Shown one piece after another: positions 8,344-16,937 of a stretch of 64,000 nt of DNA (its first letter is position 1; each line of letters begins with the position of its first letter). The stretch comes from DSCS01 sp035391585 (GTDB lineage: Bacteria; Macinerneyibacteriota; Macinerneyibacteria; Macinerneyibacteriales; DSCS01): NCBI GenBank assembly GCA_964574875.1, contig CAZNOX010000002.1, positions 62,001 to 126,000 of the forward strand, given 5' to 3'. The notes beneath the pieces were generated by a model. That model had not been told where the DNA came from and made no database searches. It saw only the letters and a list, made by a program, of their open reading frames with translations. The translations under genes and the position numbers were made by a program.

Positions 8344-9166
8344 ATTGCAACTGACGGGCTTTCACCAGATTGTGAAAGAGAGACGCCGTGGTGACACTTC
8401 CCACCCCTCCGGGGACCGGCGTGATGGCTGAAACGTGCGCCACTGCCCCTTTAAAATCCACGTCTCCCACGGTCCTTCCTTCGGTCACATTGTATCCGGC
8501 GTCCAGGACCACGGCCTCGTTTTTGAAGTCATCCCCTTTGAGAAGTTCGGCTTTCCCCACGGCGGCGACCACGATATCCCCTCTCCGGACCACGTCTTTC
8601 AAGGCCTGCGTCCGGGAGTGGCATATGGTGACTGTGGCATGCCGGTGGAGAAGGAGAAGCGCTGCGGGCTTTCCCACAATATTGCTGCGTCCGACGATCA
8701 CGGCTTCTTTTCCTTTGGGGTCGATATGATAGAACTCAAGGATCCTCATGAGGGCTTCGGCAGTAGCCGGGAAAAGCCCGGGACGGTTAAGATAGAGGTT
8801 GGCCGCATTGGCGGATGTGACGCCGTCGATATCTTTGACGGGGTCCACAAGTTCCAGAAGGCTCACAGGGTCGTATCCCCGGGGCAGAGGCTGCTCGATA
8901 AAGATCCCGGTGATCTCTTCACGGCTGTTCAATTGACGGATGAGGGATTCGATCTCCCGGGCCGGGACAAAAGTGTCAAACAGATACTCTTCAAAAATGA
9001 TCCCCAGGCGGTGGGCCTGGCGTTTTTTTGCTTCCCTGTAAGCTCCGGAGGCCGGGTCATCACCCACCTGGATGACCGCCAGAGTCAAATCGTGCTTTGC
9101 GGCATACTCGGCTGTGACGGCATTAATCTGTCCTGCCAGCGTCTTCCCCTCTAACAAAGTAGCCAT
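8333..9166 (-). CDS. folD: Bifunctional methylene-THF dehydrogenase/methenyl-THF cyclohydrolase
   Basis: 277 residues, normal length. It carries the FolD signatures EEYLFD, QLPLP-like EQPLPRGYDP, DVDGVT-like DIDGVTSANA, the NADP-binding GRSNIVGKPAALLL, and the C-terminal ITPVPGGVGSVT. It interconverts 5,10-methylene-THF and 10-formyl-THF in the cytosol. Neighbour xseA is a frequent partner of folD in bacteria. The start overlaps the end of the YmdB-type gene by 44 bases. Confidence 0.95.
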   Translation of the reverse strand: MATLLEGKTLAGQINAVTAEYAAKHDLTLAVIQVGDDPASGAYREAKKRQAHRLGIIFEEYLFDTFVPAREIESLIRQLNSREEITGIFIEQPLPRGYDPVSLLELVDPVKDIDGVTSANAANLYLNRPGLFPATAEALMRILEFYHIDPKGKEAVIVGRSNIVGKPAALLLLHRHATVTICHSRTQALKDVVRRGDIVVAAVGKAELLKGDDFKNEAVVLDAGYNVTEGRTVGDVDFKGAVAHVSAITPVPGGVGSVTTASLFHNLVKARQLQYGT

Positions 9167-9965
9167 TTTTCTCCACCCCCCTGTATTGAATACGCCTGAT
9201 CGAAAGAGCTTTCCCCGTCACCGGGTCAGCTTCGATCACCGCACCGTTATACCAGACATCATCACGGGCTTCCCTGAAGCGTTCAGGGAGATTGGTGACA
9301 AACCGTTTGAGGATGACCTCTTTGTCCACTCCGATCACAGAATGGTAGCTCCCTGTCATTCCCGCATCTGTGAGGTAGGCCGTGTGGCCTTCCAGGATCC
9401 GTTCGTCACTTGTGGGGATATGGGTATGAGTCCCCATGAGAGCTGTGACGCGTCCCGCCAGAAACCATCCCATGGCCATCTTCTCTGATGTGGCTTCAGC
9501 ATGAAAATCGCAGAAAATCAGTTTTGTTTCCGGCCCGATCTCGTTCAGAACGGCCTCAGCCTTTGAAAAGGGAGAATCCACCGGTTCCATGAAGACCCGT
9601 CCCAGAAGATTAAAGACGGCCACATCACAGCCCCGGATCCGCAGACGGACAAAATCCCGCCCGGGCGCTCCGGGGGGATAGTTGGCAGGGCGGAGGACCC
9701 GCTTATCCTCCTCAAGGACATCACAGGCCTCTTTCTGACGCCAGACATGGTTTCCCGACGTGATACAGGCCGCTCCTGCATGAAAAAGTTCATCCGCGGT
9801 CTTTCTGGTCAGCCCCGTTCCGCCGGCGAGATTCTCGCCGTTGACGATGACCAGGTCGATGTCATGCTCCCGGACGAGAAGTGGTGTAAGCGCGCTGAAC
9901 GCCTCCCGTCCGGGGCCGGCATAGACATCCCCGACAAATAAGGTCCTGAAGGGCTTATTTGGCAT
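9123..9965 (-). CDS. YmdB-type metallophosphoesterase (TIGR00282 family)
   Basis: About 280 residues from ATG 9965. Metal-ligand motifs of the calcineurin-like fold are visible: GDVYAGPGR, NGEN, GNHVW, DFHAEATSEK and GTHTHIPT. The family hydrolyses cyclic nucleotides in vitro in Bacillus and affects RNA levels together with RNase Y; its gene commonly follows rny, as here (11-base overlap). I chose 9965 because the protein then starts at PNKPFRTLFVGDVYAG; the longer frame has no support. Confidence 0.9.
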   Translation of the reverse strand: MPNKPFRTLFVGDVYAGPGREAFSALTPLLVREHDIDLVIVNGENLAGGTGLTRKTADELFHAGAACITSGNHVWRQKEACDVLEEDKRVLRPANYPPGAPGRDFVRLRIRGCDVAVFNLLGRVFMEPVDSPFSKAEAVLNEIGPETKLIFCDFHAEATSEKMAMGWFLAGRVTALMGTHTHIPTSDERILEGHTAYLTDAGMTGSYHSVIGVDKEVILKRFVTNLPERFREARDDVWYNGAVIEADPVTGKALSIRRIQYRGVEKNGYFVRGEDAGRTD

Positions 9966-11505
9966 ACTCGATATATCGTTTTTCCCGGATGACATTCACC
10001 TTGATCATCCCGGGATAGTCCAGTTCTCCTTCGATCTTCTGAGCGATCTCCCGTGCCATCTTTGAAGCGTTCATGTCATCCACGTCATCAGGAGAGATGA
10101 TGATCCGGATCTCACGGCCGGCCTGGATAGCGTAAGCCTTATCCACGCCTTTGAAGGCCTGGGCGATCCCTTCGAGTTTCTCCAGCCGTTTGATGTAGGA
10201 CTCGATACTTTCCCGCCGTGCCCCGGGCCGGGCGGCGGATATGGCGTCGGCGGCCATGAGCAGGACGGCAAAGACAGACTCCTGTTCGATTTCGGCATGA
10301 TGAGCCCCGATGGCATTGACCACGACGGGCTTTTCGCCGTACTTTTTGGCCAGGTCGCTTCCGATCTGGGCATGGGTCCCTTCCATCTCGAAATCCACCG
10401 CTTTCCCGATATCGTGAAGCAGCCCGATCCTCTTGGCCAGGGGGACGTTGATCCCCAGTTCTCCGGCCATGACACCCATGACAATGGCGACCTCTTTGCT
10501 GTGGTTCAGGACGTTCTGCCCGTAACTGGTCCGGTATTGAAGCCGTCCCAGAAGCTTCACCACTTCTTTATGGACATGGGGGATGTTGAGGTCGATAATG
10601 GTCTTCTCGCCCTCTTCCCTGATCTTTTTATCCACATCTTTGCGCGTCTTCTGGACGATATCCTCGATGCGGCCGGGATGGATCCTCCCGTCCACCACAA
10701 GTTTTTCCAGCGCCTGACGGGCCACTTCACGGCGGATGGGGTCAAAACAGGAGAGGGTCACGGCTTCGGGAGTGTCATCGATGATGATATCCACGCCGGT
10801 CACACGCTGAAGCGTCCTGATGTTCCGTCCCTCACGCCCGATGATCCGCCCTTTCATCTCGTCGCTGGGCAGAGCCACCACAGAGACCGTATGGTCGGTG
10901 ACCGTGTCCACGGCTGTCCGCTGAATCGCTTCGACAATGATCTTTGTGGCTTCTTCATCCGCTTTTTCCAGGATCTCTTCTTTGACGCGTTTGGCCAGGT
11001 GCTCGGCCTCTTCACGGGAATCACGGGCCACCTTGTCCAGAAAGATCTCTCTGGCCTCGTCACGGGTGAGCGAAGCGATGGCGCTGAGCTCTTCCATCTC
11101 TTTCTGCTTCATCTCGTCCACTTCCCGGGCCCGCTCTTCCAGGGCCTTCTCCTTGTGGTCATACTTGCGCTCGGTCTCCACAAGCTCCCTCTCTCTCTTT
11201 TCAAGAGTCAGGATGCGTTTGTCGAGATTCTCCTCTTTCTGGAGAAGCCGCTGTTCGAATTTCTGAAGCGTGCGGTTTTTTTCATCTTTTTCCTGTTCAA
11301 ACTTGTTCCGCATCTCATAGAGCTCGCTTTTCGCTAAAAGCTGCCCTTCTCTTTTGATGGACTCTGCCTCTTTCTGGGCATCGTTCAGGATATGCGCTGC
11401 CTGCATTTCAGCGCTTTTTTTATTGAGTTTCCCGATGAATATCCTTAAGAAAAATCCAAGAAGGACTCCTGTTGAAACGAATACGATAATCAACGTCGAT
11501 TCCAT
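9955..11505 (-). CDS. rny: Ribonuclease Y
   Basis: 516 residues from the ATG at 11505, which follows GGAGG with a five-base spacer; the frame is open further upstream but that part contains the 6S-like RNA. Domains in order: one N-terminal membrane anchor (about 4-23), a long charged coiled coil (about 25-190), a KH domain (KGRIIGREGRNIRTLQRVTG), and an HD domain with LLHDIGKAVDFE. It is the membrane-bound endonuclease that starts mRNA decay in many bacteria. The next gene encodes its frequent genomic partner YmdB. Length and architecture are normal. Confidence 0.95.
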   Translation of the reverse strand: MESTLIIVFVSTGVLLGFFLRIFIGKLNKKSAEMQAAHILNDAQKEAESIKREGQLLAKSELYEMRNKFEQEKDEKNRTLQKFEQRLLQKEENLDKRILTLEKRERELVETERKYDHKEKALEERAREVDEMKQKEMEELSAIASLTRDEAREIFLDKVARDSREEAEHLAKRVKEEILEKADEEATKIIVEAIQRTAVDTVTDHTVSVVALPSDEMKGRIIGREGRNIRTLQRVTGVDIIIDDTPEAVTLSCFDPIRREVARQALEKLVVDGRIHPGRIEDIVQKTRKDVDKKIREEGEKTIIDLNIPHVHKEVVKLLGRLQYRTSYGQNVLNHSKEVAIVMGVMAGELGINVPLAKRIGLLHDIGKAVDFEMEGTHAQIGSDLAKKYGEKPVVVNAIGAHHAEIEQESVFAVLLMAADAISAARPGARRESIESYIKRLEKLEGIAQAFKGVDKAYAIQAGREIRIIISPDDVDDMNASKMAREIAQKIEGELDYPGMIKVNVIREKRYIEYAK

Positions 11506-11561
11506 ACACACCTCCGATATGTTATTCCGGGAGGAGCTCAGGAGAAGGGATGAAAAGAAAA

Positions 11562-11717
11562 AGCCCGCGACAGAGTGGCGTTCCTTTTTAGTTGAGTCCC
11601 TTTTTACAAGTGGGCGCCCTGTAAGCGGCTTCCTGATTCCATTCCACCGCCCGAATAGGGCTCCCAAGGGAAAAATGTTGGCTCAACAAAAATAGGCATC
11701 CTCTCATGCCGCAGGCA
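11562..11717 (-). ncRNA. ssrS: Probable 6S RNA
   Basis: The 252-base gap between zapA and rny has its own promoter and a transcript-like structure. A closing helix pairs GCCTGCG (RNA 5' end, 11716-11710) with CGCGGGC (11569-11563), the latter followed by a T-rich tract. An inner helix pairs GTTGAG (11687-11682) with CTCAAC (11596-11591). The central part contains TTGGGAGCC and GGGCGCCC words as in 6S RNAs. 6S RNA folds into a long open-bubble hairpin that imitates a promoter and binds sigma70 RNA polymerase. In many bacteria the gene lies beside zapA. Length (about 156 nt) is at the short end. No covariance model was run. Confidence 0.65.
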
Positions 11718-11751
11718 GTTATATAATAACACTTGACCGGTGCCAATGCAA
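11718..11751 (-). promoter_or_regulatory. Promoter of the 6S-like RNA
   Basis: Minus strand TTGCAT (11746-11751), 17 bases, TATTAT (11723-11728), which places the start at about 11716, exactly at the closing helix. A second overlapping pair TTGGCA/TATAAC, also with 17 bases, is offset by five. Confidence 0.6.
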
Positions 11752-11757
11752 TATAAT

Positions 11758-12021
11758 TCATAGGTGTCTCTCTATGGTTTTCTCTATTTCATCGATCTCT
11801 TGAACGATCCTCCGGTGCTCCTCTTTCAACTCCCAATATTCTTCTATAATCGTCAACAGCGTTAAAACCAGGATATCTTTGGGAGACTCCATCCCGCCCG
11901 ATGTCCTGGCTTCATCGATCTTTTCTTCGAGGAACCGGGCCATGGCTGTGATCTCCCCACTGCCTTTATCTGAACTCACTTTATACTTTTTTCCCAAAAT
12001 ATCAAGCTCTAAGCTACTCAT
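11758..12021 (-). CDS. zapA: Cell division protein ZapA
   Basis: 87 residues. The N-terminal LELDILGKKYKVSS and following SGEITAMARFLEEKIDEARTS match the ZapA globular domain, followed by a C-terminal coiled coil (about 50-87). ZapA binds FtsZ and cross-links protofilaments at the division ring. It lies 3 bases after the small coiled-coil gene and immediately before the 6S-like RNA. Confidence 0.85.
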   Translation of the reverse strand: MSSLELDILGKKYKVSSDKGSGEITAMARFLEEKIDEARTSGGMESPKDILVLTLLTIIEEYWELKEEHRRIVQEIDEIEKTIERHL

Positions 12022-12024
12022 TTC

Positions 12025-12225
12025 CTAAACTCCGAGGTTTTCAATGGTATCGACGATCTTCTGGAGCCTGAGCTGCTCTTTGTGTCTCGCCTCTTCCAGC
12101 ATCCTGAGGGACTCCCTTGCTTCAGTCAGGGCATCCTCCTTCTCCCGAAGCTGGCGCCTGAGCTCTTCCACCTTTTCGATGAGGCCGAAGACTTTCTCTT
12201 CCAGGACAGCCAGGGATTTTTCCAT
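12025..12225 (-). CDS. Small coiled-coil protein, possible ZapB-like
   Basis: 66 residues forming one continuous heptad-rich helix (VLEEKVFGLIEKVEELRRQL onward), with no enzymatic motif. Size, composition and position directly before zapA resemble ZapB-type division factors, but such helices are easily matched by chance, so the link is inference. It begins 2 bases after the pheT stop and shares its operon. Confidence 0.6.
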   Translation of the reverse strand: MEKSLAVLEEKVFGLIEKVEELRRQLREKEDALTEARESLRMLEEARHKEQLRLQKIVDTIENLGV

Positions 12226-12227
12226 CT

Positions 12228-14618
12228 TTACCTCAATTCCGCATGAAAAACCTTTTTCATCCGGGCTATTATCTTCTGAATTATATCATCGATTTCCTTT
12301 TCCGTCAAAGTCCTTTCACGTGACCGGAATGTCAGGGAAAAGGCCAGGCTCTTTTTCCCCCGGGGAAGATGGTCTCCTTCATACCTGTCAAAAAGACGGC
12401 ACTCCTCAAGGAGAGCCCCTCCCTGAGAGACGATCTCACGATCCATCTCCCCGGCGGGGAGAGAGGCGTCCACCACAAACGCCAGATCGTAATAGACCGG
12501 AGGAAAGGGAGAAAACGGAACAAAGGACCGTCCTGCCCTGAACATTTCCGTAAGCGGAGATATCCGCGCATAGCCGCCCCAGACATCCTGCCGGATATCA
12601 TAAAGAGAGGCCAGGTCTCTGCGCAGAAGCCCGGTCTCCAGGAGCACCTCTCCCTGTGTGCTATAGACAAATCCCGTTTGCGGTGCCCAGACAGGGCGGC
12701 TGCTCTCTTTTCGCTCGATGGTCGCGGCGCCCGTCTTCTTCAGTAATCCGTCGACGATGATCTTGGCATTAAAATAGTCCAGGCTGTGGCCCGGTGAATA
12801 GACTGTTTTCGGCTCCTCTCCTGTACAAAGAAAAGAGAGGACCTCCTCTTCTCCCTCAAAGGAGGGGTAGGCCTTTGACCATTCGTAAAGCCGGACAGCC
12901 CCGGCGCCTCTTTTCAGATTCGTTTCAGCGGCTTTCACCAGGCCGAGCAGAGGCTCGGGGTTCATATACTCCATCTCCCGGTTGAGGGGATTGACGACCC
13001 GGGGCCGCTCGCCGGGATCATAGCCGCACTTTTTCAGGATCTCTTCAGAGACAAAAGGATAGAGATAACATTCATAGTATCCGTTGGAAAGAAGGAGCGT
13101 CTCCGCCTCCTGCCTGAAAAGAGTGCGCTTATCGCTCTTTCCCTTCCTCATCTTCAGGAGGGGCAGGCTTTCCGGAATACGGTCATAGCCGTAAAACCGG
13201 GCGATCTCTTCGATGAGGTCGATCTCCCTGCTGATATCCCAGTACCTGTTTGACGGGACCTTCAGGGTCATTAATCCCTCTTTTTCTTCAACCACATCGT
13301 ATCCCAGTTTCACAAAGAGGCTGATGACCTCGGCCTGGGAGAGGGAGATCCCCAGGTGGCGTGAGATCTGGCTCATCCTGAGGGAGAGCGCCGGACAGGG
13401 GTCGAAGGTGGTGCTTCTTTTGTCCACCATCCCCCGGCATAATGTCCCGTCTCCCCAGAGAGCGATGAGAGAGGCTGCCCGCTGTGAAGAAGCCTCCACT
13501 GCATGAAAATCCATCCCCCGTTCGAACCTGTAGGAGGAATCCGTCTTCTGTCCATGGCGTTTCGCCGTCATCCGGATGGAGACCGGATCAAACAGCGCCG
13601 CTTCCAGGACGACATCCTCTGTGTCCCGGGTGATCTCCGAGTTCTCCCCTCCGATGACTCCGGCCAGGGCGATCCCCCGCGATGCGTCGGCGATGAGCAG
13701 GTCGTCATCCGTGAGGTCAAGATGGTCTCCTGCCAGGGTATCAAACCCTTCCCCCGGCGAGGCCCGCCGGACGACGATCTTTGCACCACCCACACTCTTC
13801 CGGTCAAACGCGTGCAGAGGGAGTCCGTATTCCCACATCACGTAATTGGTGGCATCCACTATATTGTTGATGCTCCTCAGCCCCACCAGGGCCAGGCGGC
13901 TCCGCACGGCAAGGGGAGACGCTTTGACGGTCACCCCCTGGATCACGCGGGCTGTATAACGAAGGCATTTTGAAAAATCATCCACCTCGATGCCCACACG
14001 CTCTGTCACGGGCACCTCTCCCTCCCTGATCTGAAGAGGGGGATCTTTCATGGGACGTCCCGCGGCCATGGCCACTTCCCGGGCGATCCCTCTCACAGAG
14101 AGGCAGTCGGGCCTGTTGGAGGTGATCTCAAAATCGATCACGGTATCATCCAGCCCGAAGTAAGGGAGCGCAGACGCCCCTTTCACAGGCTCCGGAGACT
14201 CTTCCATCAGATAGATCCCGTCAGAATGCTCTTCAAGGCCGAGTTCCTCGAGGGAACAGAACATCCCCCGGGATTCCACGCCTCTCAGTTTTGCTTTTTT
14301 GATCGTCATCCCGCTGTGGAGGAGCGCTCCTTCCACGGCGACAGGGACAAAAACTTTTTCACGGACATTGGGCGCTGCTGTGACGATCTGAAGATCCCCT
14401 TTTTCGCCCATATCCACTTGACAGATCTGCAGACGGTCGGCATCAGGATGTTTGTCCACGCGGGTAATATACCCGATATAGACCTCTTTGATCTTGTCCC
14501 GGAGGCAGACGGTTTCCTCTATATGAAGGCCCTGGGAGGCCAGCCGGTGCTCGAGGTCATCAAGCGTCAGGCCGTCCAGGTCCACAAATTCATTCAGCCA
14601 GTTCCAGGTCACTTTCAT
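12228..14618 (-). CDS. pheT: Phenylalanyl-tRNA synthetase beta subunit
   Basis: 796 residues, standard length. Domains in order: N-terminal OB-fold tRNA-binding domain (about 40-150, with VDKHPDADRLQICQVDMG), B3/B4 editing domain (about 205-380), B5 (about 400-470), a catalytic-like core, and the ferredoxin-fold anticodon-binding domain (about 700-796, starting FSPFPPVYYDLAFVVD). The subunit recognises tRNA-Phe and clears mischarged tyrosine. It follows pheS by 19 bases. Confidence 0.97.
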   Translation of the reverse strand: MKVTWNWLNEFVDLDGLTLDDLEHRLASQGLHIEETVCLRDKIKEVYIGYITRVDKHPDADRLQICQVDMGEKGDLQIVTAAPNVREKVFVPVAVEGALLHSGMTIKKAKLRGVESRGMFCSLEELGLEEHSDGIYLMEESPEPVKGASALPYFGLDDTVIDFEITSNRPDCLSVRGIAREVAMAAGRPMKDPPLQIREGEVPVTERVGIEVDDFSKCLRYTARVIQGVTVKASPLAVRSRLALVGLRSINNIVDATNYVMWEYGLPLHAFDRKSVGGAKIVVRRASPGEGFDTLAGDHLDLTDDDLLIADASRGIALAGVIGGENSEITRDTEDVVLEAALFDPVSIRMTAKRHGQKTDSSYRFERGMDFHAVEASSQRAASLIALWGDGTLCRGMVDKRSTTFDPCPALSLRMSQISRHLGISLSQAEVISLFVKLGYDVVEEKEGLMTLKVPSNRYWDISREIDLIEEIARFYGYDRIPESLPLLKMRKGKSDKRTLFRQEAETLLLSNGYYECYLYPFVSEEILKKCGYDPGERPRVVNPLNREMEYMNPEPLLGLVKAAETNLKRGAGAVRLYEWSKAYPSFEGEEEVLSFLCTGEEPKTVYSPGHSLDYFNAKIIVDGLLKKTGAATIERKESSRPVWAPQTGFVYSTQGEVLLETGLLRRDLASLYDIRQDVWGGYARISPLTEMFRAGRSFVPFSPFPPVYYDLAFVVDASLPAGEMDREIVSQGGALLEECRLFDRYEGDHLPRGKKSLAFSLTFRSRERTLTEKEIDDIIQKIIARMKKVFHAELR

Positions 14619-14637
14619 GTCTCGTTCTCCTCGTTTT

Positions 14638-15651
14638 TCACATGGTGGTCAGCATACGCAGATCGTTTTCATAAAAATAACGGATGTCAGGGACACCGTA
14701 CATGAGCATGGCCATACGCTCAAGCCCGAACCCGAAAGCAAACCCGGTATACTTCTCCGGATCGATCCCCACAGCTCTGAAGACTTCCGGATCCACCATG
14801 CCGGCGCCCCCGATCTCCAGCCATCCGCTTCCTTTACAGACGGAACAGCCTTTGCCGCCGCAGAAACAGCTCATATAGACTTCAGCGGAGGGCTCGGTAA
14901 AGGGAAAGAAGGAGTTGTCGAAACGGGTCTTCACGGTGTTGCCGAAAAGTTCGCTCAGAAAGGCGTAGATGACGCCTTTGAGGTCGCCGAACGTGATGTT
15001 TTCATCCACAGCCAGGGCCTCCACCTGGTGGAAAACAGGCGAATGGCTGGCATCGGGCACATCGTTTCGATAGACGCGTCCCGGAGCGATCATGTAGATG
15101 GGAGGCTTCTCCTCCAGCATGGTCCTGATCTGAACCGGGGAGGTATGTGTCCTGAGGACCATCTTCTCCCTGTTGAGATAAAAGGTGTCCTGTTCATCCC
15201 GGGCGGGATGAGTCTCGGGAATATTCAGGGCATCAAAACAGTGCCACTCGGTCTCCATGTCGGGACCCTTTTTAATATCGAATCCCATACGGATGAAGAT
15301 ATCTTCCATCTGCCTGCGGACGGTGGTGAGGGGGTGGACTTTTGCAGGAAGGACTCCCCGCGCCGGCAATGTCCAGTCCGGGTGTCTCTGTCCGCTGCCG
15401 CTCTCCACATCGCTCTTCTTCTCCTCAAGGGCCCGTTCCATCTCAGCTTTGGCTTTGTTGACGGCTTTCCCGAGGACTCTCTTCTCCTCCGGGGAAACCG
15501 TTTTGAGAAGCTTCATGAACTCCATGATGGCGCTTTTCCGCCCGAGGTATTTGACCCTGACGGCATTCCACTCTTCCGGTGACGTTGCGGCATCACACTC
15601 GTTGTGAAATGCCCGGAGCAAAGGTTCGATCTTATCAGTCTCTTTCATCAT
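14638..15651 (-). CDS. pheS: Phenylalanyl-tRNA synthetase alpha subunit
   Basis: 337 residues. An N-terminal coiled coil (about 1-85) is followed by the class II core with HPLTTVRRQMEDIFIRMGF, the motif-2 region VRIRTM-like SPVQIRTMLE and GRVYRNDVPDASHSP, and the motif-3 region GFAFGFGLERMAML. It activates phenylalanine and forms an alpha2-beta2 enzyme with PheT. The start ATG overlaps the stop of the ribbon-helix-helix gene, so its expression is probably coupled to that regulator. Confidence 0.97.
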   Translation of the reverse strand: MMKETDKIEPLLRAFHNECDAATSPEEWNAVRVKYLGRKSAIMEFMKLLKTVSPEEKRVLGKAVNKAKAEMERALEEKKSDVESGSGQRHPDWTLPARGVLPAKVHPLTTVRRQMEDIFIRMGFDIKKGPDMETEWHCFDALNIPETHPARDEQDTFYLNREKMVLRTHTSPVQIRTMLEEKPPIYMIAPGRVYRNDVPDASHSPVFHQVEALAVDENITFGDLKGVIYAFLSELFGNTVKTRFDNSFFPFTEPSAEVYMSCFCGGKGCSVCKGSGWLEIGGAGMVDPEVFRAVGIDPEKYTGFAFGFGLERMAMLMYGVPDIRYFYENDLRMLTTM

Positions 15652-15842
15652 CCCTCACTGACTTTCTGTGTTCTTTCCCATGTCTCTTCAGCCACTTTGG
15701 CCATTTTATATCGTTTAAGATACTCATCCAGTATCGCATTTAACGCTTTCGTCCGGTTTTCAAAAAAACGGTCCTCTTTGATGATCCTGTCCAGTTCCTC
15801 GATCAGATAGGTCGATACAGCTACTGTGGTAAGTCTGTGCAT
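15648..15842 (-). CDS. Ribbon-helix-helix (CopG-like) regulator
   Basis: 64 residues. A short strand (TTVAVS) is followed by two helices, IEELDRIIKEDR and FENRTKALNAILDEYL, the layout of ribbon-helix-helix DNA-binding proteins, in which the strand of a dimer enters the major groove. I chose ATG 15842 because GGAGG lies eight bases upstream. It is first in the pheST chain, its stop overlaps the pheS start, and a promoter with a perfect 7-bp dyad lies in front, which fits autoregulation. No toxin gene follows. The role is inferred. Confidence 0.7.
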   Translation of the reverse strand: MHRLTTVAVSTYLIEELDRIIKEDRFFENRTKALNAILDEYLKRYKMAKVAEETWERTQKVSEG

Positions 15843-15865
15843 GGCAACCACCTCCATTATTTTAT

Positions 15866-15920
15866 GACACACCTGCCCAGTGTGTCTCCTCCATTATACA
15901 GGGGGGGGCAAGAGTTTCAA
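15866..15920 (-). promoter_or_regulatory. Promoter and candidate operator of the RHH-pheST operon
   Basis: Minus strand TTGAAA (15915-15920), 16 bases, TATAAT (15893-15898), with start expected near 15886. A perfect inverted repeat GACACAC-7-GTGTGTC (15866-15886) begins at that start point, the place for a repressor site. Confidence 0.65.
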
Positions 15921-15935
15921 GAGCAAATCTCGGAG

Positions 15936-16931
15936 TCAGCAGGGGCCTTTCTCCAGAAAAAGAGAAAGGATCTCTCCATGGTCGAAGGCCAGGGGCGGGA
16001 GAGCGGACAATGGAAACCACCCGGCGCCGCTGGCATCATCGCCCGGGCGAAGGAGCTCTTCCCCGGACGCAGAGCCGTAATAGACCAGGGAGACGGTTCC
16101 CCGGCGGGGGTCCCGGCCGGGAGAATCAAAGACCGCAAGAAAACGCGGTTGTTCAAAAAGAAGCCCTGTCTCTTCACGGACTTCCCGGATCACGGCCTCA
16201 CGGGCTGTCTCCCCCCAGTCCATGAACCCCCCGGGGAGTGCCCAGGCTCCCCGGAAAGGCTCCTGTCCCCTGCGGATAAGAAGAAGATCCCCGGCCCTGT
16301 TCAGGACGATCCCGTCCACCACAGCCGGCCGGTTTCTCCATCGGCCGCAATAGGGGCAGTCCCGGCGGATCTCATCCGCGAGGGGATCCAGGATACGGTT
16401 ATAGGCGGACACAGTGGCAGGATGGATAAAGAGACCCTCTGAGGCCAGATAGGCGATCACCAGAGAGAGGGCTTTTTCATAAGCTTTTTGAGGGTCTGTC
16501 CCGGCCAGCTTGCGTAACAGGCGCCCCTCTTCCCATTTCCGTCCCGGCTCTCCCTTGTCTGCCACATAGAGGAGGCACGCCAGCGGTGTCATGGGCGCCC
16601 GGGCAGTCACATGCCCGGCAATGGCGGTGAGCACCTCATCATCATCGGCAAGGCCCTCTTTTCTCACAAGACAGGCCCCGGCCTCCCCGTGAAGGAGAAG
16701 AGGGCGCTTTTCTTCCCAGGGCTCGGGAACAGTCCCGGCTTCGCGGCAGAGACGAAGGATCTCTCCGTGAGGAAGATCCCTGGCCAGGTCATGATAGAGC
16801 CCGGCAACATAAGCCTTTTCAGGCAGAACACCCCACAACGGGGCTTTTTCAGCCATAAAGGCCGCTGTCCGTTCCATATGACGGACCCGGCCCGGTTCCA
16901 CCCGGTACTTTTCAAAGATCCCTCTTTTCAT
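15936..16931 (-). CDS. YqeK-like HD hydrolase fused to a Nudix hydrolase
   Basis: 331 residues in two parts. Residues about 1-190 resemble YqeK, the HD-domain Ap4A hydrolase: HMERTAAFMAEKAP, the HD motif in AGLYHDLARDLP, GHVTARAPMTPLACLLYVAD and DKGEPGRKW. Residues about 195-331 form a Nudix domain with a short CPYC pair and a complete Nudix box (GFMDWGE, then REVREETGL). Both halves belong to families that cleave nucleotide diphosphate compounds (Ap4A; NDP-X such as ADP-ribose). The order HD-Nudix in one chain is uncommon to me. The promoter -10 ends only six bases before the ATG, so the mRNA is probably leaderless. Confidence 0.8.
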   Translation of the reverse strand: MKRGIFEKYRVEPGRVRHMERTAAFMAEKAPLWGVLPEKAYVAGLYHDLARDLPHGEILRLCREAGTVPEPWEEKRPLLLHGEAGACLVRKEGLADDDEVLTAIAGHVTARAPMTPLACLLYVADKGEPGRKWEEGRLLRKLAGTDPQKAYEKALSLVIAYLASEGLFIHPATVSAYNRILDPLADEIRRDCPYCGRWRNRPAVVDGIVLNRAGDLLLIRRGQEPFRGAWALPGGFMDWGETAREAVIREVREETGLLFEQPRFLAVFDSPGRDPRRGTVSLVYYGSASGEELLRPGDDASGAGWFPLSALPPLAFDHGEILSLFLEKGPC

Positions 16932-16937
16932 CTCCCT

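Noticed and set aside
10297..11337. 346-residue plus-strand frame antisense to rny
   Set aside because: Antisense of the RNase Y coiled coil and KH region; no independent evidence.
11506..11667. N-terminal extension of RNase Y
   Set aside because: The extra 54 codons lack RNase Y character and coincide with the structured 6S-like RNA; the ATG at 11505 has a proper GGAGG site.
15648..15842. Toxin-antitoxin module at the RHH gene
   Set aside because: RHH proteins are often antitoxins, but the next gene is pheS and no small toxin-like frame lies on either side.
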